64,000 nt of DNA, taken from NCBI RefSeq assembly GCF_027889715.1, contig NZ_JAPJZH010000001.1, positions 124,001 through 188,000 on the forward strand, read 5' to 3'. This DNA is from Allohoeflea poritis (lineage in GTDB: Bacteria; Pseudomonadota; Alphaproteobacteria; Rhizobiales; Rhizobiaceae). Below the pieces are notes generated by a model. It saw only the letters and a program-made list of their open reading frames with translations. It was not told the origin of the DNA and did no database searches. Shown piece after piece: positions 9,120-16,586 of the stretch (position 1 is its first letter; each line of letters begins with the position of its first letter). Position numbers and translations under genes: made by a program.

Positions 9120-9545
9120 ATGCGTATACTCGGTTTATCCATCACGGCTGGCTTTCTGATGGTTGCGTCCTCGCTCGCGAGCGACGTGGATATGGATCTG
9201 GCCACAGCAAGAGGTGTTGTTGAGAAACAGATCACCGCGTTCCTCAACGACGATATCGATACCGCTTATTCCTTTGCCGCGCCTGGCATAAAGAGGCTGT
9301 TCCCCGAACCGCAGCGCTTCATCGAAATGGTCAAGCGCAATTACCAGCCGGTCTATCGCCCCGGGAACTACGCGTTCGGCCGCTCGCACAGCGCGACCGG
9401 CGGTAAGACAATAGCTCTGGAGCTGCTGATTACCGGGCCTGAAGGCAAGGACTGGCGGGCAATCTATATTCTCAACAGACAGGACGACGGGAACTATCAG
9501 ATTTCCAGCGTCCGTCTGATGAAGCTGGAAAGCTCCGCGATATAA
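9120..9545 (+). CDS. DUF4864-family exported protein
   Basis: A 141-residue protein with a short N-terminal hydrophobic segment (residues 3-20, LGLSITAGFLMVASSLAS) that looks like a signal peptide. The rest (VEKQITAFLNDDIDTAYSFA, RFIEMVKRNYQPVYRPGNYA) fits the DUF4864 family, which has an NTF2-like alpha/beta shape and no assigned function. A strong AGGAGG lies just upstream of the ATG. It is monocistronic: the gene before it ends 167 bases away and the next is convergent. It is probably periplasmic. Confidence 0.7.
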   Translation: MRILGLSITAGFLMVASSLASDVDMDLATARGVVEKQITAFLNDDIDTAYSFAAPGIKRLFPEPQRFIEMVKRNYQPVYRPGNYAFGRSHSATGGKTIALELLITGPEGKDWRAIYILNRQDDGNYQISSVRLMKLESSAI

Positions 9546-9622
9546 CGGCACGACATTTCCAAGCGATCACGTCGAACGGACGATGAAATGCCGGTCGACC
9601 GCTTGCGCTGCCGGCCTGTGCA

Positions 9623-10279
9623 TCAGCCTGCCACGGACGGTTCCCGCTCGCGCTTTCTGAGATAAATCATCGTCAGCCGGTAAAGTACGACCGAATTGAA
9701 GATATGCCAAAGGAAATGCGTGCCGAGCGGAACGACGCGGCAGACGGGCTCGTCTGCCATGCGGAAGCCGATGGACACCAGGAAAACGCCGCCGGTGACG
9801 ATCAAGCCCATGGCCAGTTTCCTGTCGCGCCCAAGCATCAGCAATCCGACGATGAAAATTGCCAGGAGAGCCGGAACATATCCGGAGGATGATCCGACGA
9901 GAGGTTCAATGAGCGGCACGACAAAATAGCTGACCGGGATGTAGGCAAGCGCCACGACCGCACTCTGCCAAAGCGGAAGTCCAAGATAATACCGCACGGC
10001 CAGAAACAGATAGCTGAGAATGAAGATCAGGATCGGGATGACGTCCGCCGCCAACGACCAGATATTGGCGAATGTATGGAACAGGAACGATCCGATCCCG
10101 ATGACGGCGATCCAGAAACTCAGATAAAGGACCGCGGGCGACCGTGCCGTGCTTTTCTGCCAGGCAAGCAGAAGCAGAATTGCCGCAATAACGAAAGCCA
10201 GATTGGTGACGGCGTTGATCGGTTCGGCCCAGAATGCGGTGCCGACCCGTTCGCAGTAATTGTCGACGTGTTCGTGGAT
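9623..10279 (-). CDS. alkaline-ceramidase-like membrane protein with apparent ATC start
   Basis: The continuous frame encodes about 218 residues: IHEHVDNYCERVGTAFWAEP, then NAVTNLAF, FLFHTFANIW and late HFLWHIFNS. These are the CREST/alkaline ceramidase signatures (N-terminal YCE..EPxNaxTN, then the metal-binding His segments) spread over about seven membrane spans. Bacterial members are presumed lipid hydrolases. No ATG, GTG or TTG occurs between the in-frame TAA at 10295-10297 (the stop of the upstream SDR gene) and the conserved N-terminus; the first canonical start, TTG at 10054, would remove about 75 conserved residues. The best candidate is ATC at 10277-10279, seven bases after GGAG (10287-10290). 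It follows the SDR in the same frame and is surely translated with it. Confidence 0.75.
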   Translation of the reverse strand: MHEHVDNYCERVGTAFWAEPINAVTNLAFVIAAILLLLAWQKSTARSPAVLYLSFWIAVIGIGSFLFHTFANIWSLAADVIPILIFILSYLFLAVRYYLGLPLWQSAVVALAYIPVSYFVVPLIEPLVGSSSGYVPALLAIFIVGLLMLGRDRKLAMGLIVTGGVFLVSIGFRMADEPVCRVVPLGTHFLWHIFNSVVLYRLTMIYLRKREREPSVAG

Positions 10280-10294
10280 GGCCCCTCTCCCGCT

Positions 10295-10993
10295 TTAGAA
10301 CTTCTCGACCCAGGGCCGCACGGTCACCTCGTTGGACCAGGCCGAGCGGTCCTGATTTATCAGATCCAGATAGGTCCTGGCTATGGCATCGGGATCGAGC
10401 ATGGAATCGGGCCGGTCGGCCGGCTCGGTCCGTCCGGGATTGCGGATGCCGCCGTCGATATTGATCCAGCCGACATGGACGCCTTGCGGGTGCAGTTCAC
10501 GCGCCATTGACTGGGCAAGGCCGCGCTGCGCAAATTTACCCATCGCGAAGGGCGCCGAATGCGGAAAGCCCTTCACGCCGGCCGAGGCACCGGTGAAGAG
10601 AATGGTTCCCCGCACGCCATCTTCATCGCTCTGAGCCAGCATCGCCTTTGCCGCCTCCTGCCCCACGAGAAAGGCACCATATGCCGTCACCTCTATGGCA
10701 TGTTTGACAGCCACCGGATCGAGTTCGATGAGCGGTCCGCGCTGGCGGGCGGACGGGTTGTAGATAGCGACACGCAGCGGACTCGGAACGATATCGAAGA
10801 GTTCGCGGACGCTTTCCGGCTCGGATGCGTCGCAGGACACCGTCGTCGCGCCCGTTTCATCCGCAAGCGCGGACAGCTTGTCCCGATTGCGGGCGGCGAG
10901 CACCAGGCTGTAGCCTTCCTTGTGCAGCAGGCGCGCGAGGGACGCCGAAAGCCCATCTCCGACGCCGACGATCAATGCAGTCCTGGATGCCAT
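10295..10993 (-). CDS. atypical short-chain dehydrogenase lacking the catalytic Tyr
   Basis: A 232-residue Rossmann-fold SDR. The usual TGxxxGIG loop is replaced by VGVGDGLSAS, NNAG by YNPSA, and the YxxxK motif reads PFAMGKFA, with Phe in place of the catalytic Tyr while Lys and the Ser (TGASAG) remain. The segment FAMGKFAQRGLAQSMARELH is, from memory, shared by a recognised SDR subgroup, so the change is probably a family feature rather than decay. Its activity is uncertain. It is immediately followed, in the same frame, by the ceramidase-like gene. A 304-bp inverted-repeat element lies upstream. Confidence 0.82.
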   Translation of the reverse strand: MASRTALIVGVGDGLSASLARLLHKEGYSLVLAARNRDKLSALADETGATTVSCDASEPESVRELFDIVPSPLRVAIYNPSARQRGPLIELDPVAVKHAIEVTAYGAFLVGQEAAKAMLAQSDEDGVRGTILFTGASAGVKGFPHSAPFAMGKFAQRGLAQSMARELHPQGVHVGWINIDGGIRNPGRTEPADRPDSMLDPDAIARTYLDLINQDRSAWSNEVTVRPWVEKF

Positions 10994-11039
10994 GTTTGCT
11001 ACTCCCGGTGTTCGAAGAATGATAGCGCTCGCAACGTAA

Positions 11040-11343
11040 CTAGAGCAATTCTGAGTTAGATTGGATCATTTGACCGTGGCGATTTTGGTCGCTGGTTAGG
11101 CGGATTGCGCGCCGTGGTGCTACCCCACCACAAGCGCGAGCCAACGACGCCAGGGGCCAAAATCGCCCGGCCCATTCATCTTTGATTTTCAATACGATAA
11201 TCCATTCGAGGGTGGGGAAAATCAGCCCATCGGCGTTGTTGCGCCGCTTGCCCGATGCACCACATCGCGCTGCGCGACGCGCCTGGCCGAGTGAACCGAT
11301 TTTCCGCCATCAAATGTTCCAAGCTAACTCAGAATTGCTCTAG
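11040..11343. repeat. 304-bp element with perfect 20-bp terminal inverted repeats (MITE-like)
   Basis: CTAGAGCAATTCTGAGTTAG (11040-11059) is exactly the reverse complement of 11324-11343. The interior holds copy 2 of the palindromic repeat (11081-11171) and no reading frame of note. The size, perfect termini and lack of coding capacity resemble a miniature inverted-repeat element or rhizobial intergenic mosaic element. It fills nearly all of the SDR-ATP12 gap (10994-11374); apart from it this gap shows nothing. Confidence 0.7.
11081..11171. repeat. palindromic dispersed repeat, copy 2
   Basis: It shares with 6811-6902 the blocks GATTTTGGTC, CGGATTGCGC, CAAGCGCGA and CCAGGGGCCAAAATCGCCC in the same order. 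Its own arms (11081-11095 and 11150-11164) pair at 13 of 15 positions. It lies inside the larger inverted-repeat-bounded element. Confidence 0.68.
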
Positions 11344-11374
11344 GCGGTGGTGGCGCGATTGCCAGAGCAAGCCG

Positions 11375-12157
11375 TCAATATAGCGCCTTGAATGCCCTGT
11401 CGGCCGCCTGCATTTCGCCCCAGCGAAAATCGCGACGCGCCTTGGCTTGCGCATCCTCGCCCCACTGTTCGGCGTTCCAGTCCTCGTCGACATGCGCCGC
11501 CGCCCAGGCTTCTTCTGCTGTCAGGTATTCCTTGGCAATGGCAACCGCCAGCAGCGCCGAGCCCGTCAATGTCGTGAAGGTGTGGAGGCTCGCAAGCGCA
11601 ATCGGATTGTCGAAGCCGGAAAGATGGATGCCGATAGCCGTGATGGCTTCCTTTGGCTGCTCCACATGCATGACGCCTTCCGCCAGGACAAAGCGCGTGC
11701 CCAAGGCCGTGTGGACCCATTCGATGACCGGGTCCCAATGCTCGGTCTGACGATCGACCAGGCGCTGCGGACCGTCGGCGCGATAGCAGATGAGGTCGGT
11801 GCCGGCGAAGCGAAGAATATCCTCGACGATCGCCTGCGGGTCCGATGCTATTCCGTCGATCGCCGTATTCACCAGCCGCGTTGCCGGCATGGTCACCGGA
11901 TTGATTTCATCGCGCTGTGCATTCCATTCTTCACAAATGAGCGCGGCGAGTTTTTTCGTGGGAAGCTCCAGCAGTTTTTTTGCAGGCGTTCGGATCGGCT
12001 TTCCATCGAGAAGGATCGAAAACCCCTCCTGCGTTTCGCCGACCTCGGCTTTTTCGTAAAAGCGTTTGGGAAGTTCCTGCCGCGACTTGATCTGCGCCCG
12101 CCGGACGGGATCCGCATCGCTCAGCATGTCGCTGAGATCATTCAGGATATCGCGCAT
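11375..12157 (-). CDS. ATP12-family F1-ATPase assembly chaperone
   Basis: A 260-residue protein matching ATP12, the chaperone that binds the F1 alpha subunit during ATP synthase assembly in mitochondria and alphaproteobacteria. Recognisable blocks are RFYEKAEVGETQEGFSILLD, GKPIRTPAK, the EWNAQRDEINPVTMPATRL segment, a central LICYRADGPQRLVDRQ and the C-terminal SALLAVAIAKEYLTAEEAW followed by EDWNAEQWG. It starts 12 bases after the HAD-phosphatase gene, forming the end of the crcB-rluC-HAD-ATP12 operon. Length is normal for the bacterial family. Confidence 0.9.
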   Translation of the reverse strand: MRDILNDLSDMLSDADPVRRAQIKSRQELPKRFYEKAEVGETQEGFSILLDGKPIRTPAKKLLELPTKKLAALICEEWNAQRDEINPVTMPATRLVNTAIDGIASDPQAIVEDILRFAGTDLICYRADGPQRLVDRQTEHWDPVIEWVHTALGTRFVLAEGVMHVEQPKEAITAIGIHLSGFDNPIALASLHTFTTLTGSALLAVAIAKEYLTAEEAWAAAHVDEDWNAEQWGEDAQAKARRDFRWGEMQAADRAFKALY

Positions 12158-12169
12158 GACCGATTTTCC

Positions 12170-12826
12170 TCATTGAACACCGATGATGGGCAGCAACTCC
12201 GCCGGCGCATCGACAACACGATGTGCACCGGCTTCGCGCAACAGCTGCGTATCGGCATAGCCCCACGAAACACCGATCGCCGACGCACCGGCGTTGCGTG
12301 CCATTTCCATGTCATAGATAGCGTCGCCGATGACGATTGTCTGCGCCGGGTCCATCCCCGCGTCGGAACAGCATTCGAGCACCATGGCCGGATGCGGCTT
12401 GGACGGACATTCATCGGCAGTGCGTGTCGCGATCATTGTCCTGGCGAGGCCGTGTTTTTGAAGCAGGTTGTCGAGACCCCGGCGCGATTTTCCCGTGACG
12501 ACGCCCAAAAGGATGTCGTCCCGAACTGAAAGGGCCTGCAGCAACTCCCATATGCCTTCGTAAAAGGGCTCCTCGCAATCTTCCGCATCGCGCATTCTCA
12601 AGCTGTGATGCTTGTAGCTGCGCACCAGGCGATGAACCACCGCGTCGATTTCCCTTTCCAGCAGGCGCGAGATCGCGACATCGAGCGTCAGCCCGATGAT
12701 CGACTTCGTCTGCGACAGTTCCGGCGCGGGATGTCCTTCATCCGCGAATGCCCTCTCCATGCTGGCTTGGATGATCGCTGCGCTGTCGATCAGCGTTCCG
12801 TCGCAGTCGAAGAGCACCAGCTTCAT
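12170..12826 (-). CDS. HAD-IA phosphatase, phosphoglycolate-phosphatase-like
   Basis: A 218-residue HAD hydrolase with motif I FDCDGTLIDS (nucleophile Asp7, acid/base Asp9), a helical cap, motif II Thr in VVTGKSRRG, motif III Lys and motif IV IGDAIYDMEMA. This pattern is that of Gph-like small-molecule phosphatases. Its ATG overlaps the rluC stop by four bases, indicating translational coupling. Substrate is not determined; phosphoglycolate is only the commonest annotation for this subfamily. Confidence 0.87.
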   Translation of the reverse strand: MKLVLFDCDGTLIDSAAIIQASMERAFADEGHPAPELSQTKSIIGLTLDVAISRLLEREIDAVVHRLVRSYKHHSLRMRDAEDCEEPFYEGIWELLQALSVRDDILLGVVTGKSRRGLDNLLQKHGLARTMIATRTADECPSKPHPAMVLECCSDAGMDPAQTIVIGDAIYDMEMARNAGASAIGVSWGYADTQLLREAGAHRVVDAPAELLPIIGVQ

Positions 12827-13803
12827 TCTTCATGGTCCTTGTCAAAGCCAAGCAGATTCCAGCTCTGGACCATATGCGGCGGCAGCGGCGCGGTGACATC
12901 AACCGTTCCGCGCCCATCGGGGTGCGGAATTGAAATCCTTCGGGCATGGAGGTGCAATCTCTTTTGCATGCCGCCCGGAAATTCCCAGTTGTGATCGGCC
13001 TCGAAATATTTCGGATCGCCCAGGATCGGGCATTTCAGATAGGCCGCGTGGACGCGCAACTGATGGGTTCGCCCGGTATAGGGCTCCATCTCCAGCCAGG
13101 ACAGCCACTGGCCGGCCTGCTCGATAATGCGGTAGTGCGATATGGCATGGTCGGCATCCGGCTCGCCATGCTTGCAGACACGCATGCGGTCGCCGTCCGG
13201 GGTCTGTTCCTTGACGAGCCATGTGGAGATACGCCCCTCACGTTTCGGCGGAACGCCCTTGACCAGCGCCCAATAGGTCTTTTTCGTTTCACGGGCTCGA
13301 AAAGCGGCTGTCAGTGCCTGGGCGGCGCCCCGGGTGCGGGCGACAACCAGAACGCCGGAGGTGTCCCGGTCAAGGCGGTGCACGAGACGCGGCTTCTCGC
13401 CCCTGCGGTTCCGCCAGGCCTCCAGCAATTTGTCGACGTGACGCGATACGCCCGAACCGCCCTGCACGGCCAGCCCCGCCGGCTTGTTGAACACGAAGAC
13501 CTTCGGATCCTCGTAGAGCAGCATCTTGGACAGGAACTCGCCGTCAGCGCTGTTCGTGACGACATCTTGTCCGGCGGGCCCGGCACTCTTTTCGTCCGTT
13601 CCCATGGGCGGAATTCGGATCGTCTGACCGGGCTGAACGCGCGTGTCGTGCTTGGCACGGCTGCCGTCGACCCGTATCTGGCCGGACCGCAGCAACTTCT
13701 GCAGCTTGCCGAAGCCAAGGCCCGGAAAGTGTGCCTTGAACCAGCGGTCGAGCCGCATTCCCGACTCGTCCGGATCAACCCTGCGCTGCTCTACTCCTGT
13801 CAT
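12823..13803 (-). CDS. rluC: RluA-family 23S rRNA pseudouridine synthase (RluC type)
   Basis: A 326-residue pseudouridine synthase. It has an N-terminal S4 RNA-binding domain (about residues 14-65, RLDRWFKAHFPGLGFGKLQK) and a catalytic domain with HRLDRDTSG (142-150), in which Asp145 is the universal nucleophile. In E. coli RluC modifies U955, U2504 and U2580 of 23S rRNA; assignment to RluC rather than RluD rests on the S4 domain and overall pattern. ATG 13803 is chosen because it lies 13 bases after the crcB stop and begins the conserved region; an in-frame ATG at 13917 would run back into crcB. Confidence 0.85.
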   Translation of the reverse strand: MTGVEQRRVDPDESGMRLDRWFKAHFPGLGFGKLQKLLRSGQIRVDGSRAKHDTRVQPGQTIRIPPMGTDEKSAGPAGQDVVTNSADGEFLSKMLLYEDPKVFVFNKPAGLAVQGGSGVSRHVDKLLEAWRNRRGEKPRLVHRLDRDTSGVLVVARTRGAAQALTAAFRARETKKTYWALVKGVPPKREGRISTWLVKEQTPDGDRMRVCKHGEPDADHAISHYRIIEQAGQWLSWLEMEPYTGRTHQLRVHAAYLKCPILGDPKYFEADHNWEFPGGMQKRLHLHARRISIPHPDGRGTVDVTAPLPPHMVQSWNLLGFDKDHEE

Positions 13804-13816
13804 GGAACGTTTTCCT

Positions 13817-14194
13817 CTAGACGAATGCTCTGACCGTCGCCAGACCAGCGAACAGGGCGGCGATGGAAAGCACGACGCTCGAGACGGCATAAACAGACGC
13901 ATTGAGCAGGGCGCCACGTTCCCACATCACGGCGAAATCCAGCGAAAAAGCGGAAAATGTCGTAAAACCGCCGAGAACACCGGTCGCAATCAGCAGGCGC
14001 AGTTCCTGCGAGCCGTCCAGACGCCGCATCAGCAGCTCGATGAACAGGCCCATGGCAAAGGACCCGACGATGTTGACGGTCAGCGTGCCCCAGGGAAAAC
14101 CCGGGCCAAACATCCTCAGCGTTGCCAGATTGGCGAGATGCCGCAGCGTCGCGCCGACGGCGCCGCCCAGCGCGACAATGAGTATATGTGACAT
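13817..14194 (-). CDS. crcB: fluoride channel CrcB/FluC
   Basis: A 125-residue protein with four membrane spans and the family signatures GGAVGATLRH near the N-terminus, GTLTVNIVGSFAMGLF in the middle and GVLGGFTTFSAFSLD, which holds the Phe-box and central sodium-site residues. FluC works as a dual-topology dimer that exports fluoride. The gap of 54 bases to the preceding gene is too short for a separate fluoride riboswitch, and none was seen. It heads the rluC-HAD-ATP12 run, probably read through from the genes upstream. Confidence 0.92.
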   Translation of the reverse strand: MSHILIVALGGAVGATLRHLANLATLRMFGPGFPWGTLTVNIVGSFAMGLFIELLMRRLDGSQELRLLIATGVLGGFTTFSAFSLDFAVMWERGALLNASVYAVSSVVLSIAALFAGLATVRAFV

Positions 14195-14248
14195 GAAAGT
14201 GCGTTTAATCGCTTTTGGGTCCGCAGGAAAGGTCAGAGCAGAAATTTC

Positions 14249-15277
14249 CTAGTCCACGCCGCCCTTTGGCAGGCGCAGAATTTCTTCACCACTGAAACCC
14301 GGTGAATGGCCGGATTTGAATGCCTCTTCAACCAGTGCAATGACCTTGCGGTTGATGGGCGCGGGCGTGCCGACCTCACCTGCGAGCCGAACGACGGCGC
14401 CGTTGAGGAAATCGATTTCCGGCTGGCGCCCATTCTTCAGATCGTCCCACATGGATGAGCGCGCCTTGGCATCCATGGCCAGCATGGACTGGGCGACGCG
14501 CATGAAGAGCCAATCGGGCAACCGCAGGATAAGGGGAATAAGCCAGGGACGGACCTTGCCGATCGCCGCCGGCCTGATACCGGCCTTTCCAATCGCGGCC
14601 AGGGCCTCCGACACCATGTCGGCAAGGACCAGGCGATAGGCCCTGTTCGAAAGCTGTTCGACCAATGGTATATCGGAAAGCACATTCAGCGCGTTGTTGA
14701 GGTTCAACAGCAGCTTGCCCCACAGGACCTCGTTCATATCCGTGCGTGTCGTCGCGATGATGCCGGCGCGCGTCAAAAGGACCGACAGCTCGCGCGTTTT
14801 TGGGGTGTCGGCCATCAGCAGGTCGCCGGCCGTGCCACGATGGTAATTTCCGTTGCCGGAGGAAAGCACATTGAACGGCACCATGGCGGGGCAAACGCGC
14901 TCCGGGCCGAGAGCATCGGCAAGCGTCTTTGCGTTGTCGACACCATTTTGGAGCGATACCACGCACGCGCCTGATTTCATCCGCGAGGCCATATCCACGG
15001 CAGCCTCGGGCGTTGCCTGGGATTTGACGCACAAAAGGATAATGTCGCAGTCGGAGAGAATGGAAGGGTCCGTGGATATGACGATATCCTCCGGTTTGAC
15101 GAAGACCTGCGGACCGTCGAAACGCGAGAGTGTCAGCCCGTTTTCCCGCAGCGTCGCAGCGACGTGTTCGCGCCCAAGAAAGCGAACATCGGCTCCGGCT
15201 GCCTTCAACATGCCACCGACATAACAACCGATCGCGCCGGCACCGAAAACACCGATCGGCCCCAAATCAGCGGTCAT
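14249..15277 (-). CDS. panE: 2-dehydropantoate 2-reductase
   Basis: A 342-residue ketopantoate reductase family protein. The N-terminal NADP-binding GAGAIG (12-17), the Lys-containing GKLLLNLNNALN segment and the C-terminal SSMWDDLKNGRQPEIDFLNG motif carry the catalytic Lys, substrate Asn and Glu of PanE. The reaction makes pantoate for coenzyme A. The start overlaps the end of rarA by 11 bases. Many genomes carry several PanE homologues, so this could be a paralogue with another 2-oxoacid as substrate. Confidence 0.82.
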   Translation of the reverse strand: MTADLGPIGVFGAGAIGCYVGGMLKAAGADVRFLGREHVAATLRENGLTLSRFDGPQVFVKPEDIVISTDPSILSDCDIILLCVKSQATPEAAVDMASRMKSGACVVSLQNGVDNAKTLADALGPERVCPAMVPFNVLSSGNGNYHRGTAGDLLMADTPKTRELSVLLTRAGIIATTRTDMNEVLWGKLLLNLNNALNVLSDIPLVEQLSNRAYRLVLADMVSEALAAIGKAGIRPAAIGKVRPWLIPLILRLPDWLFMRVAQSMLAMDAKARSSMWDDLKNGRQPEIDFLNGAVVRLAGEVGTPAPINRKVIALVEEAFKSGHSPGFSGEEILRLPKGGVD

Positions 15278-16586
15278 CGCTGCCCCGCTCGGCTCTCAGC
15301 TTGGCCCAGTATTCCAGGCGCTTGCGCAGTTCCCGCTCGAAGCCTCTTTCCGGCGGGTCGTAGAATGTCTGTCTTCCCATCTTTTCGGGAAAATAATCCT
15401 GACCGGAAAAAGCATCCGGCGCATCGTGGTCATATTCGTAACCTGCGCCGTAGCCCTCGTCCTTCATCAATCGGGTCGGCGCATTGAGAATGTGTTTGGG
15501 TGGCAGCAGGGAGCCATGTTCGCGCGCCGCACGGGTCGCCTGTTTGAAGGCGGTATAAGCCGCGTTGGATTTCGGCGCCGTGGCGATATAGATGCAGGCC
15601 TGTGCCAGGGCCAGCTCACCTTCCGGCGAACCCAGAAAATCATAGGCATCCTTGGCGGCATTGGCGACGACCAGCGCCTGCGGGTCGGCAAGACCGACAT
15701 CTTCCGACGCCATGCGCACCAGACGCCTTCCGATGAAGCGCGGGTCTTCGCCTGCATCGAACATGCGGCACAGATAATAGAGCGAGGCGTCCGGGTCCGA
15801 GCCGCGCACTGCCTTGTGCAGCGCCGAGATCAGATTGTAATGCCCGTCCTGACCCTTGTCGTAGACCGGCGCGCGGCGTTGCACGATCTCCTGCAGTTTT
15901 TCCGCGTCGAAGACCTCGCCTTCTCGAGCCGCCCGCCAGACTTCCTCGGCAAGGGTCAGAACGGCGCGCCCGTCGCCGTCCGCCATGCGAAACAGGCTCA
16001 GCCGCGCTTCGTCATCGAGCGGAAGCGCCCTGCCCTGCGCAGCTTCGGCCCGCTCGACCAGCATCCGCAGGCTTTGCTCGTCATGCGGCCTGAAAGTCAG
16101 GACACGGGCGCGCGACAAGAGGGCAGCGTTGAGCTCGAAGGACGGATTTTCAGTCGTCGCGCCGATCAGGATCACCGTCCCGTCTTCCATGACGGGCAGG
16201 AAACTGTCGAGCTGGGCCTTGTTGAAGCGGTGGATCTCGTCCACGAACAGCAGCGTCTGCCTGCCGGACATGCGCCGTGCGCGGGCCGCCTCGAACGCCT
16301 TTTTAAGGTCGGCGACACCCGAAAAGATCGCGGAGATCTGTTCGAATGCGAGATCGGTCTCACCGGCCAGGAGCCGGGCGACCGTTGTCTTGCCGGTGCC
16401 GGGCGGACCCCAGAAAATCATGGAGCCGAGCGTGCCGTCCGATATCATGCGGGTGAGCACGCCATCTTCGCCGGTCAGGTGCGGCTGACCGGTTACCTCC
16501 GCGAGGGATTGAGGCCGCAACCGGTCTGCCAGCGGCCTTGCCTTTTGTGCCGTTTCATCGGCAAGCGATGAAAACAGGTCACTCAT
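15267..16586 (-). CDS. rarA: replication-associated recombination protein A (RarA/MgsA AAA+ ATPase)
   Basis: A 439-residue AAA+ ATPase related to clamp loaders. Walker A is GPPGTGKTT (60-68), Walker B is LLFVDEIHRF (about 109-118), followed by sensor 1 GATTENPSFE; the C-terminal part (YDKGQDGHYNLISALHKAVR, CRMFDAGEDPRFIGRR) is the tetramerisation and lid domain. RarA acts at stalled replication forks. Its ATG shares one base with the stop of the HtrA protease gene (TGATG), so the two are coupled. Confidence 0.95.
   Translation of the reverse strand: MSDLFSSLADETAQKARPLADRLRPQSLAEVTGQPHLTGEDGVLTRMISDGTLGSMIFWGPPGTGKTTVARLLAGETDLAFEQISAIFSGVADLKKAFEAARARRMSGRQTLLFVDEIHRFNKAQLDSFLPVMEDGTVILIGATTENPSFELNAALLSRARVLTFRPHDEQSLRMLVERAEAAQGRALPLDDEARLSLFRMADGDGRAVLTLAEEVWRAAREGEVFDAEKLQEIVQRRAPVYDKGQDGHYNLISALHKAVRGSDPDASLYYLCRMFDAGEDPRFIGRRLVRMASEDVGLADPQALVVANAAKDAYDFLGSPEGELALAQACIYIATAPKSNAAYTAFKQATRAAREHGSLLPPKHILNAPTRLMKDEGYGAGYEYDHDAPDAFSGQDYFPEKMGRQTFYDPPERGFERELRKRLEYWAKLRAERGSDDR

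Noticed and set aside
11040-11343. Insertion sequence
   Set aside because: No transposase coding frame fits in the 304 bases, so only a non-autonomous element can be claimed.
12823-13917. Longer rluC product starting at 13917
   Set aside because: The extra residues overlap crcB and do not resemble the family; the ATG at 13803 begins the conserved S4-domain region.
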